Shown: positions 1-8,807, counted from the stretch's first letter. The stretch: DNA of 64,000 nt from Pullichristensenella sp002068815 (GCA_040772885.1 JAXGXF010000006.1:1-64000), one strand, 5' to 3'. A program made the numbers and translations. Notes: generated by a model not told the origin, from the letters alone.

Positions 1-100
1 TGTTTTACCTCCGCTACGCTGCGTAAAAACCAAATTCACCGCGCATGTCGCTGAATTTGATTTTATGGGTCGGTCGGCGATACTTTGTCGATGGGCCGAA

Positions 101-120
101 AGCGGCGCCGCCGCTTTTTT
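101..120 (+). terminator. Rho-independent terminator at left edge
   Basis: A hairpin with stem AGCGGC, loop GCC and stem GCCGCT is followed directly by TTTTTT on the + strand. It probably ends a gene lying to the left of the window. The minus-strand flavoprotein gene also ends just beyond it, but in that direction the T-run is poor. Confidence 0.6.
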
Positions 121-125
121 GTTGG

Positions 126-755
126 CTATCGTATGAAGTTGGTTCTATAAACCTTCTCCGCGAGGGGGGGCAATACCCCCTTCTCCCTTCCGGCCTCGAT
201 GCACCTGAGCAGCCACGCCATGTTGCGCCCGAGGTTGCGCATCGTCTGGAGCCCCTCCTGATCCTTGAGCACCTCCTCCGGCGTGTTTCCGTGCACCATG
301 TTCCAGTAGGTCGAGGAGACGACGGGCATCTGCGCGATCGTGAAGTACTTGTTCAAAACGTCGATCGACGCCGTCGTGCCCGCGCGCCGGGCGGACGCGA
401 CCGCCGCGGCCGGCTTGTGGCGGAACGGCCCGCTCTTGCAGGCGTAGAACATCCGGTCGAGCAGCGACAACACCCGCCCGCTCGGGTGCGCGTAGTAGAC
501 GGGCGTGCCGAACACGAACCCGTCGGCCCCCTTCGCCCTCTGGATCAGCGCGTTTATGCCGTCGTCGTCGAACGCGCACCGGTCGTCGAGCTCTGCGCAC
601 TTTCCGCAGCCGATGCAGTCGCGTATCGGCTTGCTCCCCGACTGCGCGATCTCGCACGAGATGCCCTCCGCCTCGAGCGCCGAGGCCACCTCCATGAGCG
701 CCGTAAACGTGCAGCCATTCGGCCGGGCGCTCCCGTTGATCATCAAAACCTTCAC
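126..755 (-). CDS. NAD(P)H-dependent FMN reductase / iron-sulfur flavoprotein
   Basis: This 209-residue protein of the flavodoxin-like NADPH-dependent FMN reductase superfamily opens with a beta-strand and a phosphate-binding loop (VLMINGSARPNG). C47, C50, C53 and C60 form a CX2CX2CX6C cluster, the compact motif of Isf-type iron-sulfur flavoproteins that carry a 4Fe-4S centre next to FMN. The later GTPVYYAHPSG segment is the usual flavin-binding loop. I chose the GTG at 755, with GGAAGG upstream. The frame stays open to 809 and a TTG at 761 is possible. Likely role: cytosolic electron transfer or reduction of small acceptors in an anaerobe; the substrate is unknown. It stands alone, convergent with whatever ends at the left edge. 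Confidence 0.88.
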   Translation of the reverse strand: MKVLMINGSARPNGCTFTALMEVASALEAEGISCEIAQSGSKPIRDCIGCGKCAELDDRCAFDDDGINALIQRAKGADGFVFGTPVYYAHPSGRVLSLLDRMFYACKSGPFRHKPAAAVASARRAGTTASIDVLNKYFTIAQMPVVSSTYWNMVHGNTPEEVLKDQEGLQTMRNLGRNMAWLLRCIEAGREKGVLPPLAEKVYRTNFIR

Positions 756-822
756 CCGCAACACCCCTTCCAGCGAGTCTATGCCGCGTCCGGAGCCATT
801 ATAGCACATCCTCCCTCCGCGT

Positions 823-2037
823 TCAACGCTGAAACGCCGCGTGCTCCTCGCGCGGATCGACGCCCAGAAAGTCGCTCTCCATCAGCATCGCGCGCCGGAC
901 GATGCCGCGGCCGTAGCGCGCGCGCACATCCATCACGGCCTTTTCGAGCGCCCACTGGCGCGCGCGCTTATCGTCGGAGAAGATCGAGAGCTGCTCCGGC
1001 CGGTTCTCGGGCTCGAGGTTGCTGACGCACACGCCGAGGCTCCGGACGGCCTTCCGCCAGTCCCACAATTCCCGGAAGAGCTCCATCGCGCACGATCCGA
1101 TCTCCGACGGGAGCGCCGTCGGGAGCGGCAGCTTTCGCTGCGCCATGGCGACTTCGAGCGACGTGTCCCGGACCGACACGCTGACCGTCCAGCCCGCGAG
1201 CCCGTGCTCCATCAGCCGCTCGCCGACGCTCTCGCTCAAGATCGCGAGGAGCTCCTTCGCGTCCGAGTCGCTCACGAGGTCGCGCGCGGGCGTCGCGCTG
1301 TTGCCGACGGACTTGATCATCGCCTCCTCGCCGATCGGCACGACCGGCGCGTTCTCGAGCCCGTTCGCGTACATCCACAGGGTCTCGCCGTGCTTCCCGA
1401 GCGCCGCGCGCAGCGACTCCGCCCGGCAGCGCGCGACATCGCCGATCGTGAACAGGTTCCGCCTGCGCAGCTTCTCCTCGGTCGCCGGGCCGACGAAGAG
1501 CAATCTGCGCGCCGGAAGCGGCCAAGCGACCTCGCGGTAGTTGTCCGGCGAGATCACGGTCGTCGCGTCGGGCTTTTTCAGGTCGCTCGCGAGCTTGGAA
1601 AACACCTTGTTGAACGACGCGCCGACCGACACCGTGAGGCCGAGCTCCTTCTTGACCCGCGCGCGTATCTCGTCGGCGACGGTCTTGCCGCTCGCGCCGA
1701 TGGAGCTCACGTCCAGCCACGCCTCGTCCAACCCGAACGGCTCGACGCGGTCGGCGAAGTCCGCGTAGATGCGGCGCACCGCGAGCGCGAGCCCGACGTA
1801 GAGCGAAAAGTCCGGCTCGACGACGACGAGGTCCGGGCACTTCTCCCTCGCCTGCCAGATCGCCTCCGCCGTCTCGACGCCCGCGGCCTTCGCCAGCTCG
1901 TTTTTCGAGAGCACGATGCCGTGGCGCGCCGCCGGGTCGCCGCAGACGGCCATCGGAACCTTGCGCAGTTCCGGCCTCGACAGGCACGCGGCGCTCGCGT
2001 AGAAGCTGTTCAGATCGCTGTGCAGTATCGTTCGCAT
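823..2037 (-). CDS. dinB: DNA polymerase IV (Y-family translesion polymerase)
   Basis: This 404-residue protein has the Y-family polymerase layout. D8 sits in the first motif (HSDLNSFYAS) and D104-E105 in PFGLDEAWLDVS, giving the metal-binding carboxylates. A little-finger region follows, and a C-terminal QLSIF (349-353) matches the sliding-clamp binding motif. SVGASFNKVFSKLASD (137-152) is the typical helix after the active site. It copies past damaged bases with low fidelity. The ATG at 2037 follows an AGAGGGGG ribosome binding site. A LexA-type box lies between its -10 and the start codon, so SOS control is expected. It is divergent from the large secreted protein. Confidence 0.95.
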   Translation of the reverse strand: MRTILHSDLNSFYASAACLSRPELRKVPMAVCGDPAARHGIVLSKNELAKAAGVETAEAIWQAREKCPDLVVVEPDFSLYVGLALAVRRIYADFADRVEPFGLDEAWLDVSSIGASGKTVADEIRARVKKELGLTVSVGASFNKVFSKLASDLKKPDATTVISPDNYREVAWPLPARRLLFVGPATEEKLRRRNLFTIGDVARCRAESLRAALGKHGETLWMYANGLENAPVVPIGEEAMIKSVGNSATPARDLVSDSDAKELLAILSESVGERLMEHGLAGWTVSVSVRDTSLEVAMAQRKLPLPTALPSEIGSCAMELFRELWDWRKAVRSLGVCVSNLEPENRPEQLSIFSDDKRARQWALEKAVMDVRARYGRGIVRRAMLMESDFLGVDPREEHAAFQR

Positions 2038-2054
2038 GCGATTTCCCCCTCTAA

Positions 2055-2066
2055 GAACATATGTTC
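2055..2066. promoter_or_regulatory. LexA (SOS) box of dinB
   Basis: GAACATATGTTC is a perfect palindrome. On the minus strand it reads CGAACATATGTTC, the Gram-positive LexA/DinR consensus CGAAC-N4-GTTCG. It lies just downstream of the dinB -10, where repressor would block transcription. Confidence 0.85.
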
Positions 2067-2075
2067 GATAAGCCT

Positions 2076-2103
2076 ATTATAGCACAGCCGGCCGGATTTG
2101 CAA
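2076..2103 (-). promoter_or_regulatory. dinB promoter
   Basis: On the minus strand, TTGCAA (2098-2103), a 16-nt spacer and a perfect TATAAT (2076-2081) precede the LexA box and dinB. Confidence 0.75.
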
Positions 2104-2222
2104 TCGAACGCCAAATTAAAATTGGCCGGAAGATAATGGCAATTCCGGAGGCCCGGGATGCGGAACCGGCGCGCGGGCATAAGCGTCTAATGGGCAAAAC
2201 CGGAAACAAGGGAGGGATAAGG

Positions 2223-5200
2223 ATGAAACGAAGGGGAATATTGCGGCTCACCGCGCTGCTGCTTATCGCGCTGATCGCCGTTCCCGCGCTCGCCGCGGGG
2301 GGGTCTGACCGGCGCGGGCTCGTGGGGCGCTCCGGGAGCGTCTCGGCGTATCTGGACGGCGAGGGAGGGCTGTTTCTGACCGGGTACCCGGAGCAGATCA
2401 ACCAGCGGCACGCGTCGGAGATCATTTGGGTTGATCAAGAGCGCGTGGTGTATCTCGCGGGGGAGGAAATCGACGACTTCGGGGGCGAGCTGATCGCGGT
2501 CGAGCTCCCGACATTCAAGGAGACGGCGCTGGCCGACGGCGTATTCCGGGCGGCGGCGCTCGCGGCGGATTCGGTGTTCTACATCCCCGCCGCGAACCGC
2601 GCGCAGATGATGCGCCTGTCGCTCGACACGCTGCACAGCACCCCCGCCGGGACGACGGCGGAGGACATGACCGCGCTTCACATAACGCCCGACGGGCTCG
2701 TCGTCGAATTGGACGGCGGCACCGGCGCGCTTCTCTACGACACCACGACCGGCGCGTTCACCGGATATCCGGATGCGATCGCGGCCGCGTCCTCCCATCA
2801 GGACGGCTTCTACCTCAGGCTCAGCGACGAGGGGCTTCTCTCGATCACGGCCGAGGGGAGCGGAAAGACCGAGTTCGTCGACTTCGGCGTCGAGGCATAT
2901 CAGGCGCTCGAGGGGAAGGTGTACTATATCACGTCCATGGGCGCGCAGGCGCGGCTCAAGGAGTTCGACCCGGCCGCGCTCTCGTGGAAGATGCTGCTCG
3001 CGCTCGACGAGACGGTGTCTCTGCAGCTCGCCGCGAGCCGGTCGCAGCTGTTTTTGATCGACGAATCGACGGGCACGGTCTTCTCCTTTGACAGGAACGC
3101 GCTCCGGCTCACAAAATTCGCGACCGTCGACCTCGCGGCGACTTCTTGGCCCGAGGGCTACGAGCTCTCCGGACTTCGCATCGAGGGCATGAGCGGGCAG
3201 CTCAACGTCTACGCGGTGCTTTCGCCCGTCGACCTCGAGGGCGGCGAGGCGGGCGTCCCGACGTTCAGCTTCGGCGACGAGCCGGCCCCGGAACAGGTGG
3301 CCGACGAGATGCTCGTCCTGATCCGCGCGATCGACGTGCCGGACGAGGAAAAGAGCTCCGACGTCATCCAGCCGGAGGTGGAGTACGGATCGCTCTCGCG
3401 CGGCAGCCGCGGCGAGGACGTCCGCAAGCTCCAGCAGATGCTGATCGAGCTCGGCTACCTGAAGGGCAAGGCCGACGGCATCTTCGGCTCGCAGACGCAG
3501 TACGCGGTGAAGCTGCTGCAGACCGACCTCACCGACCGCGGCTTCGCGGTCAACGGCGTCGCGTCCCCGGAGTTCCAGAAGCTCTTGTTCTCCGGCACGC
3601 TTCCCGCCTACGACCCGTACAAGCCGCTCTCCCGCGGAAACTCGGGCCTGCGCGTGAGCATATTGCAGGAGCGGCTCCGCGCGCTGGGCTTCCTCGCGGA
3701 CGCGGTGGACGGCGTCTACGGCGCGCGCACCGAGGAGGCGGTCGGCCTCTTCCAGAGCGAAAACGGCATGTTCGAGACCGGCTCGGCGTCCAGCGAGACG
3801 CTTCGCAGGCTCTATTCCTCGAGCGCGCAGCCGGCAACCGGCTTCATACACCTCGAGAAGGGCGACACCGGCTACCGCGTCAAGGAACTGAACGCGCGGC
3901 TCAAGGAGCTCTACTACCTCGAGGGCACCGTCGGAAGCGCCTTCAACAACGCGACCGTATTGGCCGTGAAGCGTTTCCAGGCGGAGATCGGGCTCAAGCA
4001 GAACGGCGTCGCGACGCCCTCCGTCCAGCAGAGGCTGTTTTCGAGGAACGCGCCCGAGTTCAGCGGCTATATCACGCTGAAGCGCGGCGACGCGAACGGC
4101 CGCGTGGCGGACATGCAGAGGCGGCTCTCGAAGCTCAACTACTACCGCGGCAACATCACCGGCAACTTCGGCTCCGTCACGGAGACCGCTGTGCGGCTGT
4201 TCCAGGCCGTCGCGGGGCTTGACGTGACCGGCGTCGCGAACGTCGAGACGCTGACGCTGCTCTATTCGAAGGACGCGCCGCCCTACGTCGAGCCGACGCC
4301 GACCCCGGTTCCGACCGTCACGCCGACGCCCGCCCCGGGCGAGGTCGGCGCGCCGAAGATCGGCATCACGCCGGTCGACTCGACGGTCAACGGCGTAAGC
4401 TACCTCGACCCCGCCGTCAAGACGGTCAACTTCACCTGGAGCGCGGACGGCAAGCTCTCCGGCTACTATGTGCGCGTCACCGACAGCGTCGGCGGCACGC
4501 TGATCTCGCAACAGGTCACCTCGACCTCCGGAAACCTCTCGACGTCGTCTCTGAAGGCGAACACCGTGTACACGATCTCCGTCGGCGCGATCCCTGAGAA
4601 CGGCACAGTCGACAACGCGCGCTGGTCGCACAGGCGGTTCGCGCTGAAGGGGACGCCGGTGCCGTCGGCGACGCCGACCCCGGTCCCGACCGCAACCCCG
4701 ACCCCGGCGCCCGGACAGGTGGGCATCCCGGACGTCTCGATCGAGCCGGTCAAGCACGTCGGCGTCGACATGGTCAACTACGTCGAGCCGGGCACGCTGA
4801 CGCTTCGGTGGAGCGCGTCCGGCAGCGTCGACCACTACTTCGTCGAGATTTTCGACGGCATGTGGACGCTGCTCGCCTCGCAGGAGTTCACCGGGAAGAG
4901 CACCACGCTCGGCACGGCGAACATGCGCGAGGGCGAGGTATACACGATGCGCGTGACGGCGGTCCCGGTCAACGGGGACATCGACGACGGAAAGTCGAAC
5001 GCGCTGAAGTTCGCGCTCGAGCCGGCCGCGCCCGAGCCGACGCCGACGCCGACCCCGGTCCCGACGCCGACCCCGGTTCCCACACCCACGCCGACCCCGG
5101 TTCCGACGCCGACCGCGCCGACCGTCGGCAGCGTCTCCGAGCCGGTGATAACCTTCAACCCGGTCAGCTATGAGGACGAGGGCGTCGTATTTGTGGCCGG

Positions 5201-6233
5201 CGAGGTGGAGGTCTCCTGGCATGCGGACGGCGACGTCGACCGCTACCGCATCGCGATCCGCAACGCCGACACGAACGAGGTGTACGTGGACACGACGACG
5301 GCCGCGACCTCGAACGCGATCCCCGAGGGCAACCTCGCCGAGGGCGTCCTCTACCGGATCGACGTCACCGCAATCCCGATCAACGGCACCGAGGCGGACG
5401 GCAAGACCTCGACAAGGTACTTCGCGCTCGAGCCGGCGCCCGAGCCGACGCCCGTTCCGACCCCGACGCCGACCCCGGTTCCGACCCCGACCGCGCCGCC
5501 CGTCGGCGAAGTCTCCGAGCCGGAAATCCACTTCAACCCGGTCAGCTATGAGGACGGCGACATCTCCTTCGTCTCCGGCGAGGTCGAGGTAACTTGGTAT
5601 GCGGACGGCGACGTCGCGAACTACCGAGTCGTGATCCGCAACGCCGACACGAACGCCGTGCTCGTCGACGAGACGACGGCCGAGACCTCGAACATGATCC
5701 CCGAGGGCAGCCTCGCCGAAGGCGTCGTCTACCGCATCGACGTGACGGCGATCCCGATCAACGGCGCCGAGGCGGACGGCAGGACCGCGGCAAAGTACTT
5801 CGCGCTCGAGCCGGCGCCCGAGCCGAAGCCCGAGCCGACCGAAGTGCCCGAGCCCGAGCCGACCGAGGTGCCCGAGCCCGAGCCGACCGAGGTGCCGGGT
5901 CCCGGGCCGAGGACCGAGCCGACGCCGGACATCTGGGCCGTGCCGCTGGACGCCAGCGCGGATCCTCTGCAGATCGAGCAGCTGCAATTGGTGCTCGAGC
6001 GGTGGGGATGGCTGACGCTCGCGGGCGGGGAGTTTAGCGCCCAGCGCGGCGTGCTCGACCAGGTGACGCTGCAGGCCGTGCTCGACTTCCAGCTCTTCGT
6101 CAACGAGCAGTACGCAGGCGTTTCCGGCAGGCCGTTGGTCCTCCTGGACCTCGCCCTCGAGAACCCGGCGATACAGCCCGACACGCTGAAGCTGATCATG
6201 AACGACCAGATGGTCGAAATCTTCAAGCCCTAG
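2223..6233 (+). CDS. Large secreted modular protein: peptidoglycan-binding and Fn3-like repeats
   Basis: This is a 1336-residue exported protein. A Sec signal peptide ends near ALAAGG. Residues about 30-380 form an N-terminal region with beta-propeller-like strands. Four PG_binding_1 repeats follow at about 388-455, 466-535, 542-608 and 617-685, each with the family's GxxVxxLQxxLxxLGY...G.FG..T..AV..FQ pattern. Four Fn3-like domains start at about 707, 832, 970 and 1096, joined by Pro-Thr/Val linkers (PTPTPVPTPT type). A Glu-Pro spacer with EPTEVPEP-type repeats and another PG-binding-like C-terminus end the chain. It probably binds the cell wall and displays the Fn3-like domains; no enzymatic domain is visible. 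The ATG at 2223 follows GGAGGGATAAGG. The third and fourth Fn3-like domains are very similar, which indicates recent duplication. Confidence 0.85.
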   Translation: MKRRGILRLTALLLIALIAVPALAAGGSDRRGLVGRSGSVSAYLDGEGGLFLTGYPEQINQRHASEIIWVDQERVVYLAGEEIDDFGGELIAVELPTFKETALADGVFRAAALAADSVFYIPAANRAQMMRLSLDTLHSTPAGTTAEDMTALHITPDGLVVELDGGTGALLYDTTTGAFTGYPDAIAAASSHQDGFYLRLSDEGLLSITAEGSGKTEFVDFGVEAYQALEGKVYYITSMGAQARLKEFDPAALSWKMLLALDETVSLQLAASRSQLFLIDESTGTVFSFDRNALRLTKFATVDLAATSWPEGYELSGLRIEGMSGQLNVYAVLSPVDLEGGEAGVPTFSFGDEPAPEQVADEMLVLIRAIDVPDEEKSSDVIQPEVEYGSLSRGSRGEDVRKLQQMLIELGYLKGKADGIFGSQTQYAVKLLQTDLTDRGFAVNGVASPEFQKLLFSGTLPAYDPYKPLSRGNSGLRVSILQERLRALGFLADAVDGVYGARTEEAVGLFQSENGMFETGSASSETLRRLYSSSAQPATGFIHLEKGDTGYRVKELNARLKELYYLEGTVGSAFNNATVLAVKRFQAEIGLKQNGVATPSVQQRLFSRNAPEFSGYITLKRGDANGRVADMQRRLSKLNYYRGNITGNFGSVTETAVRLFQAVAGLDVTGVANVETLTLLYSKDAPPYVEPTPTPVPTVTPTPAPGEVGAPKIGITPVDSTVNGVSYLDPAVKTVNFTWSADGKLSGYYVRVTDSVGGTLISQQVTSTSGNLSTSSLKANTVYTISVGAIPENGTVDNARWSHRRFALKGTPVPSATPTPVPTATPTPAPGQVGIPDVSIEPVKHVGVDMVNYVEPGTLTLRWSASGSVDHYFVEIFDGMWTLLASQEFTGKSTTLGTANMREGEVYTMRVTAVPVNGDIDDGKSNALKFALEPAAPEPTPTPTPVPTPTPVPTPTPTPVPTPTAPTVGSVSEPVITFNPVSYEDEGVVFVAGEVEVSWHADGDVDRYRIAIRNADTNEVYVDTTTAATSNAIPEGNLAEGVLYRIDVTAIPINGTEADGKTSTRYFALEPAPEPTPVPTPTPTPVPTPTAPPVGEVSEPEIHFNPVSYEDGDISFVSGEVEVTWYADGDVANYRVVIRNADTNAVLVDETTAETSNMIPEGSLAEGVVYRIDVTAIPINGAEADGRTAAKYFALEPAPEPKPEPTEVPEPEPTEVPEPEPTEVPGPGPRTEPTPDIWAVPLDASADPLQIEQLQLVLERWGWLTLAGGEFSAQRGVLDQVTLQAVLDFQLFVNEQYAGVSGRPLVLLDLALENPAIQPDTLKLIMNDQMVEIFKP

Positions 6234-6241
6234 AGACAACC

Positions 6242-6312
6242 GGCCCGCCGGAAGCGATTCCGGCGGGCCAAAACATGCAGACGCCCCGCTTCGGGGGAAG
6301 CGGGGCGTCTGC
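6242..6312. terminator. Two tandem strong hairpins after the secreted protein
   Basis: Hairpin 1 (6242-6269) has a perfect 12-bp stem GGCCCGCCGGAA with loop GCGA. Hairpin 2 (6277-6312) has a perfect 16-bp stem beginning GCAGACGCCCCGC with loop GGGG. Neither is followed by a T-run, so they may act as RNA 3'-end stabilisers or as pause sites rather than classic terminators. Confidence 0.55.
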
Positions 6313-6348
6313 GTGTCGACAAAGATATGCAGAACGGCCTCTTAAATC

Positions 6349-6375
6349 AAAACCGACGACATGCGCGTCGGTTTT
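6349..6375. terminator. Bidirectional rho-independent terminator
   Basis: AAAACCGACG, a 7-nt loop and CGTCGGTTTT form a hairpin with A/T flanks, usable from both strands. It separates the + strand secreted-protein gene from the minus-strand rpmG-rplA operon. The rest of 6376-6506 holds two more GC-rich inverted repeats (6395-6412 and about 6437-6475) and no gene. Confidence 0.65.
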
Positions 6376-6506
6376 GCGCATTTTCCGGGAGCCAACGCTT
6401 GCGTTGGCGGAGGGAAATGCTTACCCCCTCCGGTCGCCGCCCGGAGATTCGCGAGAATTTCGGGCGACCGGCCCCACGCGTTGGATAACCCCGTTTTTCA
6501 ACGCCT

Positions 6507-7193
6507 TTAGAACTTCAGCGCATTCAGCTTGATGCCCGGGCCCATCGTCGTCGAGAGGACCGCGGACTTGATATAGGTGCCCTTCGCCGCGGCGGGCTTC
6601 GCCTTGATGACGGCCTCCATCAGCGTCCGGAGGTTCTCCTGCAGCTTGACCTCGTCGAACGAGGCCTTGCCCAGCGGACAGTGGACGATCGCGGTCTTGT
6701 CGACGCGGTACTCGACCTTGCCGGCCTTGATGTCGTGGATCGTGCGGGTGACGTCCATCGAGACGGTGCCGGACTTCGGGTTCGGCATCAGGCCCTTCGG
6801 GCCGAGCACGCGGCCGAGGCGGCCGACGAGGCCCATCATGTCCGGCGTCGCGACGCAGACGTCGAAGTCGAACCAGCCGCCCTGAATCCTGGCGACCATG
6901 TCCTCGGCGCCGACGAAATCGGCGCCGGCGGCGAGCGCCTCGTTGGCCTTGTCGCCCTTGGCGAACACCAGCACGCGCAGCGTCTTGCCGGTTCCGTGCG
7001 GGAGAACGACCGCGCCGCGGACCTGCTGGTCGGCGTGGCGGGGGTCGACGCCCAGCCGGATCGAGATTTCGACGGTCTCGTCGAACTTGGCCTTCGCGGT
7101 CTTCTTGACGAGCGATACGGCCTCCTCCGGATCGTAGTACTTGGTGCGGTCGATCAGCTTCAGGCTGTCGGAATACTTTTTGCCCATCTTCAT
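6507..7193 (-). CDS. rplA: 50S ribosomal protein L1
   Basis: This 228-residue protein matches L1 across its full length: it opens MGKKYSDSLKLIDRTKYYD, has MGLVGRLGRVLGPKGLMPNPK near the middle and ends with an ATMGPG-like TTMGPGIKLN. L1 binds 23S rRNA at the mobile L1 stalk and can repress translation of its own operon. I chose the ATG at 7193, nine bases after GGAGG; a nearer ATG at 7202 abuts the ribosome binding site. It is the last gene of the operon. The usual rplJ-rplL partners do not follow. Confidence 0.97.
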   Translation of the reverse strand: MKMGKKYSDSLKLIDRTKYYDPEEAVSLVKKTAKAKFDETVEISIRLGVDPRHADQQVRGAVVLPHGTGKTLRVLVFAKGDKANEALAAGADFVGAEDMVARIQGGWFDFDVCVATPDMMGLVGRLGRVLGPKGLMPNPKSGTVSMDVTRTIHDIKAGKVEYRVDKTAIVHCPLGKASFDEVKLQENLRTLMEAVIKAKPAAAKGTYIKSAVLSTTMGPGIKLNALKF

Positions 7194-7270
7194 TGATAAC
7201 ATCCTCCCTGTGGTCAAGCGGGTATCAGACCCTCCCACGATTGTGCGCCCCGCGGGGCTGGCTTCTTCGG

Positions 7271-7696
7271 TCAGTCGACCACGACGATGCCCATCGAGCG
7301 GGCGGTCCCGGCGATCATGCGCATCGCGCTCTCGACGGAGGCGGCGTTTAAGTCGGGCATCTTGAGCTCCGCGATCTCGCGGACCTGCGCCTGCGTGATG
7401 TTGGCGACCTTGTCCCTGTTCGGGCGGCCAGAGGCATGCTCCAGGCCGCAGGCCTTCTTGATGAGCACCGCGGCCGGCGGCGTCTTCGTGATGAAGGTGA
7501 ACGAGCGGTCCTGGTACACGGTGATGACCACCGGGATGACCAGGCCGACCTGCTTGGCGGTGCGGTCGTTGAACTCCTTGCAGAAGCCGGGGATGTTCAC
7601 GCCGTGCTGGCCGAGCGCAGGGCCGATCGGCGGCGCGGGCGTCGCCTTGCCGGCGTTGACCTGCAGCTTGATCAGCGCAGTTACTTTCTTTGCCAT
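7271..7696 (-). CDS. rplK: 50S ribosomal protein L11
   Basis: This is a 141-residue L11. It has the N-terminal KLQVNAGKATPAPPIGPALGQHGVNI signature, split here as KLQVNAGKATP and PPIGPALGQHGVNI, and the C-terminal RNA-binding domain ending MGIVVVD. L11 forms the base of the L7/L12 stalk and contacts the GTPase centre of 23S rRNA. The ATG at 7696 follows GAGGAGG. It lies between nusG (130-nt gap) and rplA (77-nt gap) in one transcription unit. Confidence 0.97.
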   Translation of the reverse strand: MAKKVTALIKLQVNAGKATPAPPIGPALGQHGVNIPGFCKEFNDRTAKQVGLVIPVVITVYQDRSFTFITKTPPAAVLIKKACGLEHASGRPNRDKVANITQAQVREIAELKMPDLNAASVESAMRMIAGTARSMGIVVVD

Positions 7697-7826
7697 GGGG
7701 GTATCCTCCTCTACTCGTATGTGGTGAAGCGGAGCGCCTTTTGGCGCGCCTCCCACTCCCTGAAACCCGGAAAATCCGGGAAATCAGACGTCTGCCGCGC
7801 GGGGGATTTTGTCCCTCGCCGGGCGA

Positions 7827-8351
7827 TCAGTCCTCGCGGACGACCTCGTCGAAGTTCAATTCGACCGGGGTCTCCTGCTTGAACATCATGACCATCACGT
7901 TGACGGTCTGCGCCTGGTCGTTGACCGAGACCACGCGCCCGGTGAAATTCTCGAAAAGCCCCCCGAGCACGCGCACGGTGTCGCCCGGGCGGATGTCGAT
8001 GCGGGCGGGCGTGCGCGACTCGAACACCGTCGCGAAGTCCGTCTCCGACAAGGGCGTCGGCTTGTTGCCCGCGCCCACGAAGCCCGTGACGCCGCGCGTG
8101 TTGCGCACGACGTACCAGCTCTCGTTCGTCATGAGCATCTTGACCAGCACATAACCGGGCAGCAATTTGCGCTGCACGGTCTTGCGCTTGTTGTTCTTGA
8201 TTTCGACGGCGTCCTCGACCGGGATCGAGACCTCGAGGATCAGATCCTGCATGCCGTTGTTTTCGACGGCCTTTTCGAGGTTCGCCTTCACCTTGTTTTC
8301 ATAGCCGGAATAGGTATGTACGACATACCACTTGGCTTCATTCTCCGCCAT
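7827..8351 (-). CDS. nusG: Transcription termination/antitermination protein NusG
   Basis: This 174-residue protein has an NGN domain (about 7-110, starting KWYVVHTYSGYENKVK) and a C-terminal KOW domain (about 122-174, with DTVRVLGGLFENFTG). It binds RNA polymerase, influences pausing and Rho-dependent termination, and can couple transcription to ribosomes. The ATG at 8351 lies 9 nt after secE stops, in the conserved secE-nusG order. Confidence 0.97.
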   Translation of the reverse strand: MAENEAKWYVVHTYSGYENKVKANLEKAVENNGMQDLILEVSIPVEDAVEIKNNKRKTVQRKLLPGYVLVKMLMTNESWYVVRNTRGVTGFVGAGNKPTPLSETDFATVFESRTPARIDIRPGDTVRVLGGLFENFTGRVVSVNDQAQTVNVMVMMFKQETPVELNFDEVVRED

Positions 8352-8360
8352 GGGCCCCCC

Positions 8361-8609
8361 CTAGCTGACCAGAAGCTCGACGAGCTTTCCGGCGCCCAAA
8401 TCGATCACGCCGATTATGACGCCCATGATGACCATGAACACAAGCACCACGACGGAGTAATTGACGATGTCCTTCTTCGTGGGCCAAGTGACCTTCTTGA
8501 GCTCGAAATACGTCTCCTTGAATTTCCGGCCGATTCCCACGAAAAAGCCGCCGACGCGCTTGAAGAAATTCTTCTTTTCAGAACTCTTCTTCTCAGCGTT
8601 CTTTGCCAT
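8361..8609 (-). CDS. secE: Preprotein translocase subunit SecE
   Basis: This 82-residue protein has the short Gram-positive SecE form: a Lys-rich cytosolic N-terminus, an amphipathic helix (ETYFELKKVTWPTKKD) and one transmembrane helix (VVVLVFMVIMGVIIGVID). It is the essential clamp subunit of the SecYE channel. The ATG at 8609 is chosen, nine bases after AAGGAG; a TTG at 8618 is less likely. Confidence 0.95.
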   Translation of the reverse strand: MAKNAEKKSSEKKNFFKRVGGFFVGIGRKFKETYFELKKVTWPTKKDIVNYSVVVLVFMVIMGVIIGVIDLGAGKLVELLVS

Positions 8610-8645
8610 GTTCCACAACTCCTTCTCAAGTCCCAGAGCGCCCGT

Positions 8646-8807
8646 TCAGCGGGTCTCCCTGTGGCTGGTGTGCTTCTTGCAGAAGCGGCAGTACTTGCTC
8701 ATCTCGAGCCGGTCGGGGTCGTTTTTCTTGTTCTTCATGGTATTGTAATTGCGCTGCTTGCAGTCCGAGCAGGCCAGCGTTACCTTGACTCGCTTATCAG
8801 ATGCCAT
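8646..8807 (-). CDS. rpmG: 50S ribosomal protein L33 (zinc-binding form)
   Basis: This 53-residue L33 keeps all four zinc-ribbon cysteines (C13, C16, C40, C43), so it is the C+ form. The sequence runs VKVTLACSDCKQRNYNT, then CRFCKKHT. The ATG at 8807 follows AGGAGGTGTC. It is the first gene of the rpmG-secE-nusG-rplK-rplA unit, directly downstream of a strong promoter. Confidence 0.95.
   Translation of the reverse strand: MASDKRVKVTLACSDCKQRNYNTMKNKKNDPDRLEMSKYCRFCKKHTSHRETR

Noticed and set aside
5035..5120. Short tandem repeats that could suggest a CRISPR array or microsatellite
   Set aside because: They encode Pro-Thr linkers in frame within the secreted protein. Unit length and lack of unique spacers rule out CRISPR.
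2187..6239. A 1350-codon open frame on the minus strand opposite the giant secreted protein
   Set aside because: It is an antisense shadow caused by high GC and codon bias. It is Arg/His/Asp-rich with no domain, and the + strand frame has signal peptide, repeats and ribosome binding site.
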